A DNA stretch of 56,743 nt, taken from assembly GCA_018242065.1 (NCBI GenBank), contig JAFECQ010000018.1:1-56743 (forward strand), read 5' to 3'. The stretch comes from Pseudomonadota bacterium (GTDB taxonomy: Bacteria > Pseudomonadota > Alphaproteobacteria > UBA9655). Made by a program: the position numbers and the translations under genes. Below, piece after piece: positions 26,656-34,966 of this stretch (positions are counted from its first letter, which is position 1; each line of letters begins with the position of its first letter). The notes beneath the pieces were generated by a model. That model searched no databases. It saw only the letters and a program-made list of their open reading frames with translations, and was not told where the DNA came from.

Positions 26656-27899
26656 TGGATTACCCTTGCTTCTAGAAAATCATTTTTTACATCGGTAACT
26701 TGAGCTTTGAGAAGGCTTCCTGGTGTGTGAAATGTCGGGAGGATAACCTTAAGGAAATGTTCGCTGTGCCCCTGATTTTCAGTTTCAAGGAGGACACCAA
26801 TCTCACGACCTATAAATTGTGTCAATGTCTTGTGAAGTTTACGTTGACCTACTTCTCGTAAGCGAGCAGCACGTTCTTTGATGATTGCTTTTTTAACCTG
26901 GGGCATGCGAGCAGCAGGTGTATCTTTACGAGGAGAGTAAGGGAAGACATGCAGGAAGGTTAAGTTACATTCGTCTATAATGCGCAAGGTGTTTTCAAAC
27001 ATCTCATCCGTTTCTGTAGGGAATCCGGCGATAATATCTGCTCCAAAAATGACATCAGGGCGAAGGGAACGAATTATTTGACATATCTCGATCGCATCTT
27101 GTCGTAAATGGCGACGTTTCATGCGCTTTAAAATCATGTCGTCTCCTGATTGCAGGCTGAGGTGAAAATGAGGCATGAGCCGAGGTTCGTTCTCAAACAC
27201 ATGAAGAATATCAGCGTCCACTTCAACTGAGTCTAAAGAAGAGAGACGAAGACGTGGTAATTCTGGAATTTGTGCTAAAAGTCGCTTAACAATTTGACCA
27301 AGAGTAGGTTTTCCCGGAAGATCCTCCCCATAAGCTGTGATATCAACACCTGTTAGAACAATTTCTTGAAATCCTTTTTCTAAGAGAAGACGCGCTTGGT
27401 CTACAATAATACCAAATGGAACACTGCGGCTATTGCCGCGTCCAAAGGGAATTGTGCAAAAAGTGCATCGGTGATTGCATCCATTTTGAACTTGAATAAA
27501 AGCCCGAGAACGCCCATCAAAACTAGAAATCAAATGCTCTGCGGTTTCACGAACGGACATAATATCGTTAACGATTACCCGCGCATGCTCTTCATGGGGC
27601 ATGAAGTATTTTGACTCTAACTTTTCCATATTTCCAAGGACTTGGTCTACTTCGGACATTTGAGAAAAAGAAGCAGGATTTATTTGAGCGCCACAACCCG
27701 TAACAATAATTTTGGCAAGCGGGTTTTCTCGGCGGTATTTACGAATTGCTTGCCGGGCCTGACGTTCAGCTTCTGCTGTAACAGCGCAGGTATTAAATAC
27801 AATAGCATTTTTAAGGCCTGCTTTTTGGGCATTTTCACGAATAACCTCTGATTCATAAGCATTCAGACGGCATCCAAAGGTAACAACTTGTGTGGTCAT
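26652..27899 (-). CDS. mtaB: tRNA (N6-L-threonylcarbamoyladenosine(37)-C2)-methylthiotransferase
   Basis: A 415-residue radical-SAM methylthiotransferase that converts t6A37 to ms2t6A37 in ANN-decoding tRNAs. The N-terminal UPF0004 domain has the three cluster cysteines (VVTFGCRLNAYE, NTCAVT, VTGCGAQ); the radical-SAM triad is CNHRCTFCTIPFGRGNSRS; a C-terminal TRAM domain is present (about 345-415). The GRGNSRS run after the triad and overall length fit MtaB rather than MiaB or RimO. It overlaps dapF upstream and ftsY downstream by four bases each. Confidence 0.93.
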   Translation of the reverse strand: MTTQVVTFGCRLNAYESEVIRENAQKAGLKNAIVFNTCAVTAEAERQARQAIRKYRRENPLAKIIVTGCGAQINPASFSQMSEVDQVLGNMEKLESKYFMPHEEHARVIVNDIMSVRETAEHLISSFDGRSRAFIQVQNGCNHRCTFCTIPFGRGNSRSVPFGIIVDQARLLLEKGFQEIVLTGVDITAYGEDLPGKPTLGQIVKRLLAQIPELPRLRLSSLDSVEVDADILHVFENEPRLMPHFHLSLQSGDDMILKRMKRRHLRQDAIEICQIIRSLRPDVIFGADIIAGFPTETDEMFENTLRIIDECNLTFLHVFPYSPRKDTPAARMPQVKKAIIKERAARLREVGQRKLHKTLTQFIGREIGVLLETENQGHSEHFLKVILPTFHTPGSLLKAQVTDVKNDFLEARVIQ

Positions 27900-28642
27900 G
27901 GAAGATCAATGATTCCTTTAAAACAAAATTCAGCTGGACCTGTCAGAAGTAAAGGAGATCCTTCTTGCCAGCTAACTTCTACTATTCCTCCCGCCATTTC
28001 AATAGAAACAGGGGACTTTTTAACAAGGCCTAACTTTAAGCTTAATACGCCCACAGCGCAAGCACCAGATCCACAAGCAGGTGTAAGCCCGGCTCCTCGT
28101 TCCCAGATTTTGATCTTGATGGCTTGCGCAGAAGTAACCTGAGCAAGTTCGACATTGATCCCTTCCGGGGGCTGAAGAGAAAGGGCGAGGCTTTCAAGGT
28201 CGGCTTGAGTTGGATCATCTGTAAAGATTACGAGATGGGGATTACCGACGTCTACCCCATGTCCTTGAGGATGATAAGGATGGAAAGTTGGATCTTTGAG
28301 AGAGATCGTGATGTGATCATTCTTAGCCCAAAATTGAGAGAGAAAGGAAGGGGTTTGAATTACCCCTCTTTCCTTTCCTAAGTAACGAGCAACACACCGA
28401 GTACCATTACCGCATGCAAGTGCGATACTGCCATCTGCGTTATAGAAAGAAATGTTGGTATCTGCCTCGTGAGATTTGTTAAGAAGAATAACCTGATCGC
28501 AGCCGATGCCCTGTCGTCGATCCGCAAGAATACGGATTTGTTGAGACGTAAGAGGATTTCTAAGATGTTGCGTGTCAATGAGGATAAAATCATTCTTCAA
28601 AGCTTGCATTTTTGTGAATGGGATTTGGGGCACGTGTCTCAA
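27896..28642 (-). CDS. dapF: diaminopimelate epimerase
   Basis: A 248-residue enzyme converting LL- to meso-diaminopimelate for peptidoglycan and lysine. Both catalytic cysteines are visible in ACGNGTRCVA and ACGSGACAV; the start FTKMQALKNDFILID matches the family's FxKMxGxGNDF block and RQGIGCDQVILL follows. The start codon is uncertain: TTG at 28642 or GTG at 28633; no upstream ATG exists in frame before the conserved FTKM block. Slightly shorter than the usual 270-280 residues. It heads the dapF-mtaB-ftsY cluster. It implies a peptidoglycan-making cell. Confidence 0.93.
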   Translation of the reverse strand: MRHVPQIPFTKMQALKNDFILIDTQHLRNPLTSQQIRILADRRQGIGCDQVILLNKSHEADTNISFYNADGSIALACGNGTRCVARYLGKERGVIQTPSFLSQFWAKNDHITISLKDPTFHPYHPQGHGVDVGNPHLVIFTDDPTQADLESLALSLQPPEGINVELAQVTSAQAIKIKIWERGAGLTPACGSGACAVGVLSLKLGLVKKSPVSIEMAGGIVEVSWQEGSPLLLTGPAEFCFKGIIDLP

Positions 28643-28714
28643 CTTTTTGAATGTATTAAAAGGGAAAATTGAAAATGTCTCTGTTAAAGAAAGAGAGTTT
28701 GTTGAGTTGTTTTC

Positions 28715-28924
28715 TTAAGAAACTTTCTTCCCCCAAAGCTCTTTAATCTTTTGAAGAGGCAGACCCGTCGCTTGAGCAATTTGTTCAGCATCAATTCCTA
28801 ATTTAAAAAGGTTAACAGAGGTGTTATATAAAGCTTCCGCTTTACCTTTCTCAATCCCTTTTTCAACTCCCTTTTCAATCCCTTTTTGATACCCTTCTTG
28901 TTTCCATTGTTCTGCAAGTGTCAT
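28715..28924 (-). CDS. stand-alone Rpn C-terminal protein (candidate antitoxin)
   Basis: A 69-residue protein starting MTLAEQWKQEGYQKGIEKG at 28924, with GAGG exactly 8 bases upstream; an ATG at 28948 is possible but has no such site. The first 15 residues match the C-terminal segment of the neighbouring Rpn protein with one change, and the DNA over 67 bases differs by one base. The rest diverges: GIEKGVEKGIEKGKAEAL is a coiled or helical repeat, then LGIDAEQIAQATGLPLQKIKELW, the helix-turn-like tail typical of Rpn C-termini. It is either a remnant of a second Rpn gene or a dedicated small protein comparable to the short internal products of Rpn genes that act as antitoxins. Confidence 0.65.
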   Translation of the reverse strand: MTLAEQWKQEGYQKGIEKGVEKGIEKGKAEALYNTSVNLFKLGIDAEQIAQATGLPLQKIKELWGKKVS

Positions 28925-28939
28925 AATTTTTTCCTCATT
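28873..28939 (-). repeat. 67-bp direct repeat, copy 1
   Basis: Identical except for one base to 29090-29156. It covers the ribosome binding site, start codon and first codons of the small Rpn-tail gene. Confidence 0.85.
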
Positions 28940-28955
28940 CAACTTCATTCTTTCT

Positions 28956-29141
28956 TTATGCCATTAATTTTTTAACTTCGTCAGAACGAAGAGCTGTTAC
29001 GGAAGATATAACATCTAGACCTAAACCCTTAGAAAGCATAGCGCGAGCAATTTCAATTTTTTCTTCTTTTTTACCTTTCTCGGTCCCTATTTCAATCCCT
29101 TTTTGATACCCTTCTTGTTTCCATTGGTCTGCAAGTGTCAT
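28956..29141 (-). CDS. possible internal translation product of the Rpn gene (61 residues)
   Basis: Within the Rpn gene an in-frame ATG (29141) has a GAGG (29150-29153) exactly 8 bases before it, inside coding sequence. The encoded 61 residues are the C-terminal module. Published work on E. coli Rpn genes shows that such intragenic starts make small proteins that neutralise the full-length toxin. The same signal is preserved in the separate copy at 28924. Expression from this site is inferred. Confidence 0.45.
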   Translation of the reverse strand: MTLADQWKQEGYQKGIEIGTEKGKKEEKIEIARAMLSKGLGLDVISSVTALRSDEVKKLMA

Positions 29142-29879
29142 AATTTTTTCCTCATTAACTTCTGATAAATTAGATTTAACGGTCTCTATAAACGCTTCTT
29201 TGTCTTTGATTTCTCCTGCCTCTATAATGTAGGAGAGGGTAACATATAGATAATCAATATTTCCTTCTTTTTCAATTCTCTTTAACAATTGTAACACAGT
29301 TGTTAAAATAGGTAAAATGTCAGGATCGTGAATATGTTTCGCAATAAGTGCTGCCGCTCCAAACCAAAAAAAATCTCGTAAGGTTTCATCAGGAACTTTT
29401 GTCAAATCGATAAGTTGACAAGGACTTAAAAATACAGCTCGCGCAAGATCTTTTTCTTTGCCAAACAAATCAAAGAAATCTGTTGAATAAGAGAAAGGCT
29501 TAGAGCCTGAGTATAAAATCAAAGGGTAAACAAAGGGGAGATTGGAATTTCCTGTTTTCTTGAGGTGACTCTCTATAACACTGATCGTATATTTAAGCAT
29601 TCGATAGGGAAGAAGTTTGTCGGGTGTTGAGGCGTGTTCAAGGAGGAGATAAAGATAGCCAGGCTCACCATGAAACTCTACAGAATAAAGAAGATCTGCA
29701 ATTTGGAGTCTTAGCTTGTCGTCCACAAAGGAGTCTTTCTGAGCCTTAAGGGAAGTGAAGTTGATTGCTTTTGCGATTTTTTCTGGAAGATGATGTTCAA
29801 AAAATTCACGAGCTACTTTAGTATGAGTCATAATAGATCGTATGTATCGATCATGAGGAGAAAGACATTTTTTGTTCAT
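28956..29879 (-). CDS. Rpn family (PD-(D/E)XK nuclease/putative transposase)
   Basis: A 307-residue member of the Rpn/Transposase_31 family, DNA-cleaving recombination-promoting nucleases of the PD-(D/E)XK fold that can act in anti-phage defence. The fold core is seen in DKLRLQIADLLYSVEF (Asp62), YLYLLLEHASTPD (Glu81) and LPYRMLKY. The residue two after the glutamate is alanine where family members usually have glutamine, so activity may be altered. The C-terminal 61 residues form a separate module beginning MTLADQWKQEGYQKG, with its own ribosome binding site inside the gene. The start at 29879 has only a weak ribosome binding site. Confidence 0.85.
   Translation of the reverse strand: MNKKCLSPHDRYIRSIMTHTKVAREFFEHHLPEKIAKAINFTSLKAQKDSFVDDKLRLQIADLLYSVEFHGEPGYLYLLLEHASTPDKLLPYRMLKYTISVIESHLKKTGNSNLPFVYPLILYSGSKPFSYSTDFFDLFGKEKDLARAVFLSPCQLIDLTKVPDETLRDFFWFGAAALIAKHIHDPDILPILTTVLQLLKRIEKEGNIDYLYVTLSYIIEAGEIKDKEAFIETVKSNLSEVNEEKIMTLADQWKQEGYQKGIEIGTEKGKKEEKIEIARAMLSKGLGLDVISSVTALRSDEVKKLMA
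29090..29156 (-). repeat. 67-bp direct repeat, copy 2
   Basis: Second copy of the repeat, inside the Rpn gene over its internal start site; one mismatch to 28873-28939, offset 217 bases. Confidence 0.85.
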
Positions 29880-29953
29880 TAAATTTTTCTTGAATTTTTA
29901 TCTTTTTTCTTTTTTATCATATTTTTAATTAATTTAAAATAATAAATTTAAGG

Positions 29954-31009
29954 TTATTGTTTTACTGATTGAAGAAGAAAAAAAGCAAAGAGCAAGCTTC
30001 CAAACAAAATAAAAGCAAAACCTTGGTGTAGAACGCCAAGCGCAACTGGAACCATAAATAAAAGGGTTAGGACACCAAAAGAAAATTGGACAAGAACGAT
30101 AAGAGCTAGTCCAGCATACACAAAAGCAAGACGCTGTGGAATTTCAAGCTTGCGCTGATAGATCCAAATACCAAGACAAAGCCCTGCTGTCGTGACGGCA
30201 AGGAGACGGTGAAGAAACTGCACACTTACAGGATTTTCCAAGAAATCGTTCCACCAAGGAGTAGAGCTCAAAAACTCATGGGGGATAAGATTGTCTCCCA
30301 TAAGAGGGAATGTATTATAGACAAGGCCTGCCTTATGTCCTGCAACAAGAGCTCCAAAAAAAGCAGTGAGAAGCACGAGAAAAACAGCGGCAAACGATAA
30401 TTTTGTGAGCATTTGGAAGGCATTGTGCGAGAAACCTTTTCTGTCTGGTCGGAAATGATTTTTATAAAGAGAAAGTGTCATCCATAAGGCAATTCCAAAA
30501 AGGGCAAACCCAAGACAAAGATGGGCAGCTAAACGATAAGGGCTAACATGAGGATCGTTAACGAGCCCACTTTTGACCATATACCACCCCATGATACCCT
30601 GTGTCATGCCTAGAAGCCACAGGAATGCTAAAAAAAGCCAAAGATCTCGATACTGCTTTTTGTAGATCATTAGAAAAGTCGGGATTAAGAGAATAATGCC
30701 CAATATACGCCCCCAGAGACGATGAATATACTCCAGCCAAAAGATGGATTTAAAATCATCGAGGGTCATTCCAAAATTAATTTTTTGAAATTCAGGGCTT
30801 TGCTGGTACTTACTAAACTCAAAAAGCCAGTCCGCGTGTGTCAAAGGGGGAAAAATTCCCACAATTGGCTTCCATTCCACGATAGAAAGTCCTGATCCAG
30901 ATAACCGTGTTAAACCTCCAATAATAACCATTCCAAAAATCATGAAAGTGAGTGTAATCAGGCTTCCTTTGAAAATCCTATCTTGAGAAGATTGTGGAAT
31001 TATGTTTGT
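29954..31009 (-). CDS. ctaA: heme A synthase
   Basis: A 351-residue polytopic membrane protein that oxidises the heme O methyl group to give heme A for cytochrome aa3 oxidase. Eight membrane segments; conserved histidines in LEYIHRLWGR, AHLCLGF, FLHRLLA and LHQG act in heme binding; VIIGGLTRLSGSGLSIVEWKPI is the signature N-terminal block. The ATG at 31009 is used here; the frame extends to a TTG at 31072 with GGGAG in front, giving a lysine-rich extension not typical of the family. The gene stands alone. It implies an aa3-type terminal oxidase encoded elsewhere. Confidence 0.93.
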   Translation of the reverse strand, partial: TNIIPQSSQDRIFKGSLITLTFMIFGMVIIGGLTRLSGSGLSIVEWKPIVGIFPPLTHADWLFEFSKYQQSPEFQKINFGMTLDDFKSIFWLEYIHRLWGRILGIILLIPTFLMIYKKQYRDLWLFLAFLWLLGMTQGIMGWYMVKSGLVNDPHVSPYRLAAHLCLGFALFGIALWMTLSLYKNHFRPDRKGFSHNAFQMLTKLSFAAVFLVLLTAFFGALVAGHKAGLVYNTFPLMGDNLIPHEFLSSTPWWNDFLENPVSVQFLHRLLAVTTAGLCLGIWIYQRKLEIPQRLAFVYAGLALIVLVQFSFGVLTLLFMVPVALGVLHQGFAFILFGSLLFAFFLLQSVKQ

Positions 31010-31115
31010 CATGTGTAGAAGTATCTCAACATATTGTTTATGAAGTCTACGTTTATGTTTCTTTAGATTCAATAACTCCCTTGTTTTTTTATGAAAAGGT
31101 TTTTATTCTCCATTT

Positions 31116-31418
31116 ATGAATAAAATTTTACTTTATGTATCATTTCCTTTGTTGCTTTCCGGATGTGTAGGAACGATGATTGCTGGAAAGACGGGGCATC
31201 TTGAAGATGATTATCCCGATATCCGGAATGTTCTTGGAAGACCAGAGGCTACTTTGCCTCGTGGAACCCACGAAGGAGATGAGAAAGCATGTCGTTCAGC
31301 TGAGTTTGCGAAATTAGAACAAGATCGTGAGCAACTTAAAGCTCGTAATCAAGCTCTTAGAGAAGGTGCTTTTCCGAATTCAGCTCCAGCTCCAACCCCT
31401 CTTCCACAAGCAGAGTAA
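31116..31418 (+). CDS. predicted lipoprotein, unknown
   Basis: A 100-residue protein with a clear lipoprotein signal: MNKILLYVSFPLLLSGC, lipobox LLSGC with Cys17 as the lipidation site, followed by VGTMIAGKTG. The mature part is hydrophilic, has a short helical stretch (KLEQDREQLKARNQALREG) that could form a coiled coil, and ends in a proline/alanine-rich tail. No family is recognised; the position next to ctaA on the opposite strand gives no functional hint. The 182 bases after it contain no gene I can support. Confidence 0.6.
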   Translation: MNKILLYVSFPLLLSGCVGTMIAGKTGHLEDDYPDIRNVLGRPEATLPRGTHEGDEKACRSAEFAKLEQDREQLKARNQALREGAFPNSAPAPTPLPQAE

Positions 31419-31600
31419 GTCCTGTATCGGATATTTCAGCTCCAATGGTAGAGGTGACTTTTTGCGAAGAGTTATTTTTATGTTTGTTTTTTGGAGCAGA
31501 CCAAATCAAATAGAAAGAAAATTAAAACACAGAAAGGGTGTTGAATTTTTATTAAAAATAATTACATGATTTTTACAAGCATATAGGGGATTTAATATTT

Positions 31601-32845
31601 ATGAAGTTTGCTGTCATTGGTTTATTATCTTTACTATCATTCACATCACTGGTTACATCACCTGCAATGAGTATGAAGGATGATGAAGATCCCACGATGC
31701 TTTCACCTCGCTCTGCCTCTCCTACAGTAGAACAAGAGGAACTAGACATTTTGCTCAGCAAACAAGATTATCCAGGGGCATTTGCCTCTTTGAGGGGTAC
31801 TCTCCCTCTAGATTGTTCCGATGAAGAAATTGTAAAATTCCTTCTGAGCAGTAATGGATATGATAAGTACAATACACTAAGCTTAAGTCAGAAGAAGTGG
31901 GTGGTTAATCGTATCGTAAATAGGACGGTTGACGTTGTGGATACCACGCCCAGGAGTCGAAGCCTAGTTCTAAGTGCAGCAGCAAGTGCTGATGACATAG
32001 CTGCAACACCGCCTACTCCAATAAAAGTGGCAAAAGCCCCTCTTGTCGTATTCCTTAATCCCTCAGGTGTAGTTGGAGACCTTGAAAGTAGTCTTTTTGC
32101 TCCTGAAGCTTTAGGAGGATACACTCTTCTTGTCCCAGATGCTGGTGAATATGAATATAATTGGTTTCCTTTAAATGTAGATTTAATGCCTCTCGAGGTA
32201 GTAGTAGATGCATTTAGAGAGGCGGAACCAGCCCATCCAGGGATTCTTGGATTTGCGCACAAAAGCCTGCTTCCTTTTATGGCTAAATTGAAAATCAATC
32301 CTATAGCTTTAGGTGAACTTCAAGAAACAAATCCAATTATTATAGAGGCTAAAGCCAAAGGATATTTAGAGCCATTTATCTCAATCTTGGCTGGTCAATT
32401 CTCAGACTTTATATGGAAAAGCTACTTGGATAAAATCGATAATTATATTACGACTAATCTTAAGATCAGGGGGTTGAATAACGAAGATTTAATCCTTGGT
32501 GGTTGTAGTTTTGGAGCCATCACTGCTTTGCAACTCGCATTCAAGCGTTCTGAACCTTGTCGTGCTGTTATTGCTACTAATGGACTTTGTCTTCCTCCTA
32601 AGGAAGTTCGTTCAGTTCCTCGAAATATTTTTATGAGTTTTGGAGAAGCTGATGAGGTCATTCCATTTTGGATGCAATTATTATCTTATGATCTTCTCAA
32701 AAGATATGCTCCCACTGCAGAAATGTTTACTAGCAAGAAAGAAGGACATGCTGTTTTTCCGGGTTCTGAACAGTTGAAATCTCTTAGAACACAGTTTGCT
32801 AGACACATACGTTCTAGTGTCCTCGATGATAGGGATGGCCTTTAA
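31601..32845 (+). CDS. exported alpha/beta hydrolase (carboxylesterase/lysophospholipase-like)
   Basis: A 414-residue protein with a signal peptide (KFAVIGLLSLLSFTSLVTSPAMS, then MKDDED). Residues about 25-140 are an unrecognised, partly low-complexity region. The C-terminal part, from about 146 (PLVVFLNPSG), is an alpha/beta hydrolase with Ser303 in GGCSFGAITAL, Asp351 in SFGEADEVIP and His383 in KKEGHAVFPG as the likely triad. Spacing resembles the carboxylesterase/phospholipase 2 group, but the order of insertions is unusual, so the substrate is open. Its last 32 bases overlap rlmH on the opposite strand. Export suggests a role in the periplasm or against host lipids or esters. Confidence 0.65.
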   Translation: MKFAVIGLLSLLSFTSLVTSPAMSMKDDEDPTMLSPRSASPTVEQEELDILLSKQDYPGAFASLRGTLPLDCSDEEIVKFLLSSNGYDKYNTLSLSQKKWVVNRIVNRTVDVVDTTPRSRSLVLSAAASADDIAATPPTPIKVAKAPLVVFLNPSGVVGDLESSLFAPEALGGYTLLVPDAGEYEYNWFPLNVDLMPLEVVVDAFREAEPAHPGILGFAHKSLLPFMAKLKINPIALGELQETNPIIIEAKAKGYLEPFISILAGQFSDFIWKSYLDKIDNYITTNLKIRGLNNEDLILGGCSFGAITALQLAFKRSEPCRAVIATNGLCLPPKEVRSVPRNIFMSFGEADEVIPFWMQLLSYDLLKRYAPTAEMFTSKKEGHAVFPGSEQLKSLRTQFARHIRSSVLDDRDGL

Positions 32846-33245
32846 GTATTTGTTGGGCTCTGTAGAGTTGTTCCATCAGCATGACTCTTACCAAAAGATG
32901 AGGCCAGGTCATGCGCCCAAAAGAAAGAAATTTATGGGCTTTGTTCGTGATATCTTTACTTAAACCATCAGCTCCTCCAATGATAAAGGTAACTTTTCCT
33001 TGATGATGGAGTTGGATCTCATTTAAGAGGTGAGAGAACTCTTCGCTTTTGAAGTTTTCTCCCTTTTCGTCTAATGCAATAATATAGGATGATGAGGGAA
33101 GGGCATTCAGTAAAAGAGAGGAAGCGTCCTTGCCCTCAAATTCCTGGAGATTGAGTTTCCACTCGAGGCGTTTTTTATATTCCTCATAAAGAGATTTGAG
33201 CTCTTTATCCTTTAATTTTCCAATGACAGCAAGTGTGATATGCAT
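32814..33245 (-). CDS. rlmH: 23S rRNA (pseudouridine(1915)-N3)-methyltransferase
   Basis: A 143-residue SPOUT-fold methyltransferase that modifies pseudouridine 1915 in helix 69 of 23S rRNA on the assembled ribosome. Conserved blocks: HITLAVIGKLK, YIIALDEKGENFKSEEF, VTFIIGGADGLS (SAM knot) and the C-terminal RVMLMEQLYRAQQILKGHPYHR. It begins directly after the rsfS stop, so the two form the common rsfS-rlmH pair. Its 3' end overlaps the hydrolase gene by 32 bases. Confidence 0.95.
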   Translation of the reverse strand: MHITLAVIGKLKDKELKSLYEEYKKRLEWKLNLQEFEGKDASSLLLNALPSSSYIIALDEKGENFKSEEFSHLLNEIQLHHQGKVTFIIGGADGLSKDITNKAHKFLSFGRMTWPHLLVRVMLMEQLYRAQQILKGHPYHRGH

Positions 33246-33623
33246 TTAGGAGAAAGAAGTTTTCGAGGGATTGGCTTCAATTTCAATCCCCCACATTTTT
33301 TCAAGATTGTAAAAAGAGCGAATCTCTGGGCGAAAAAGATGGACGATGACATCGCCTGCATCCAGCAAAACCCAGTCACATTGAGGAATTCCCTCGATGC
33401 GTATATTTTGTATTCCCTTCTTTTTGAGTTCTTCTCTCAAAAGTTCGGCCATTGATCCGACTTGTCGTTGCGAGTTTCCAGAGGCAATAACCAGATAGTC
33501 AGCCATTGAAGATTTGCCCTGTAAATCAATGCTTACGATATCTTCTGCTTTTTTAGAATCAAGAAAATGCGTAATAAATTCATTTAAGTCTTGGGGAGTC
33601 AATAAACGCGCCAGGTGACACAT
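33246..33623 (-). CDS. rsfS: ribosomal silencing factor RsfS
   Basis: A 125-residue Iojap-family protein that binds ribosomal protein L14 and blocks subunit joining when nutrients are scarce. Typical blocks: KKAEDIVSIDLQGKSSMADYLVIASG, SQRQVGSMAELLREELKKKG and CDWVLLDAGDVIVHLFRPEIRSFYNLEKMW. The ATG at 33623 is used; a GTG six codons upstream (33641) is an alternative and neither has a well-spaced ribosome binding site. It pairs with rlmH. Confidence 0.93.
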   Translation of the reverse strand: MCHLARLLTPQDLNEFITHFLDSKKAEDIVSIDLQGKSSMADYLVIASGNSQRQVGSMAELLREELKKKGIQNIRIEGIPQCDWVLLDAGDVIVHLFRPEIRSFYNLEKMWGIEIEANPSKTSFS

Positions 33624-33712
33624 CCTTTCATAAAAATACACGATTTAACTTATAGAAAACTCATTCCCTCAACGCAAGGGGGAAGTCAAGATGTCTCCTT
33701 TTCTCATTCACT

Positions 33713-33741
33713 TTGTAGACTTTCTTATCCTATGCTATCTT
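33713..33741 (+). promoter_or_regulatory. candidate promoter of the metallo-hydrolase gene
   Basis: TTGTAG (33713-33718), 17 bases, TATCTT (33736-33741), 28 bases before the ATG at 33770, which has an AGAAGAAG-type ribosome binding site. Confidence 0.4.
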
Positions 33742-33769
33742 ATTAGGAAAATAACAAAGAGAAGAAGAA

Positions 33770-34873
33770 ATGACGCCATTTAATTTTATATTCCTTACAT
33801 TTGCTTTATGCGTAAAGCCTGCGAATGCTGAGATGCAGTCTGCTCATCCTATTATGAGTCAGGAGTATGAGAAGAAAGTTGATTATTCCCTGCTTAAGGA
33901 CGATAAGCTTCGCATTTACTTCTGTGGGACCGGAAACCCCCAACTTACGATGCAAGACATTAGAAAGCCCGCGTGTCTGGCGATTCTGACAAAAGATGAT
34001 TTTTTTGTTATAGATGCGGGAGAAGGGACAAGTCAAACCCTAGCAGCACTAGGACTACCATACGCTTCAATCGATAAAGCATTTATGACTCACTGGCATT
34101 CTGATCATATGGCGGGTCTTGCGGCTCTCATTAATAATACATGGAAAGATGGTAGAAAAACACCTTTCTTAGTTTATGGTCCTTATGGGGTGGAACAGGT
34201 CGTTAATGGGCTTAATCAAGCTTATAGCCTTGACAATCTCTATCGTGGAATCAACAGTTCTAACGTTTTGGACCTTAGTATTGGGGGAGGTGTTCCAAAA
34301 CTTATCGACCAAAAGGAAGTGCCCACGAAAGTTTATGAAAAGGGAAATATAGAGCTTTCAGCTTTTGTTGTAGATCATGCACCTGTTTATCCTGCTGTTG
34401 GCTATTCTTTAAAATATAAAGATTGTCATATTGTTATAAGCGGCGATACTAAAGTGGTTGAAACTCTTGCCGATGCTTCTAAAAGTGCAGATGTTCTTAT
34501 TAATGAAGCTTTGAGTGATGCAATCATTGAAGAAAGCATTGCTAAATTTAAAGCAAAACCGGATGTTCCGGAAGCTACCGAACAACTCGATATCAGTATC
34601 ACAGAAGACTTAGAAAGCTATCATTCGGGAACTTATGCTCTTGCAAAAATGGCGGAAAAGGCAAAAGTAAAAAAATTATTTTTAACCCACTTGGTTCCCG
34701 CCATCTTTAATACGACTGAAGATAAAGCGAGATTCACTAAAAACATGGATCAATATTATAAGGGGCCGATTACGGTTGTTGATGACGGGGATTCACTTGT
34801 TATTGAGTCTGATGGGAAAGGCTGTAAGGTCCAATACATATCTTCTCAGAAACTTTCAGAAAGCAAGTCATAG
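33770..34873 (+). CDS. exported metallo-beta-lactamase-fold hydrolase (RNase Z-like fold)
   Basis: A 367-residue protein with a signal peptide (TPFNFIFLTFALCVKPANA) and a metallo-beta-lactamase core. The zinc motif is THWHSDHMAG (His108, His110, Asp112, His113); VVDHAPVYPAVGYSL and ISGDTKVVE supply the later histidine and bridging aspartate, and FLTHLVPA the last histidine. The layout follows the RNase Z/arylsulfatase subgroup, whose exported members hydrolyse sulfate or phosphate esters rather than tRNA. An insertion of about 60 residues after the zinc motif is present. Function cannot be narrowed further. It stands alone just upstream of the nuo operon, on the same strand. Confidence 0.8.
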   Translation: MTPFNFIFLTFALCVKPANAEMQSAHPIMSQEYEKKVDYSLLKDDKLRIYFCGTGNPQLTMQDIRKPACLAILTKDDFFVIDAGEGTSQTLAALGLPYASIDKAFMTHWHSDHMAGLAALINNTWKDGRKTPFLVYGPYGVEQVVNGLNQAYSLDNLYRGINSSNVLDLSIGGGVPKLIDQKEVPTKVYEKGNIELSAFVVDHAPVYPAVGYSLKYKDCHIVISGDTKVVETLADASKSADVLINEALSDAIIEESIAKFKAKPDVPEATEQLDISITEDLESYHSGTYALAKMAEKAKVKKLFLTHLVPAIFNTTEDKARFTKNMDQYYKGPITVVDDGDSLVIESDGKGCKVQYISSQKLSESKS

Positions 34874-34966
34874 TCTTGCCTCAATTTCTGCGGTCCTCAT
34901 TTTTAAGTTTTCAATGAGCTGTTTTCATTGTAAGAATAAGACCAAATAAAATGATGGAACACAAAC

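Noticed and set aside
31327-31569. 80-codon frame overlapping the end of the lipoprotein gene
   Set aside because: Starts inside the lipoprotein gene without ribosome binding site and has no recognisable protein character.
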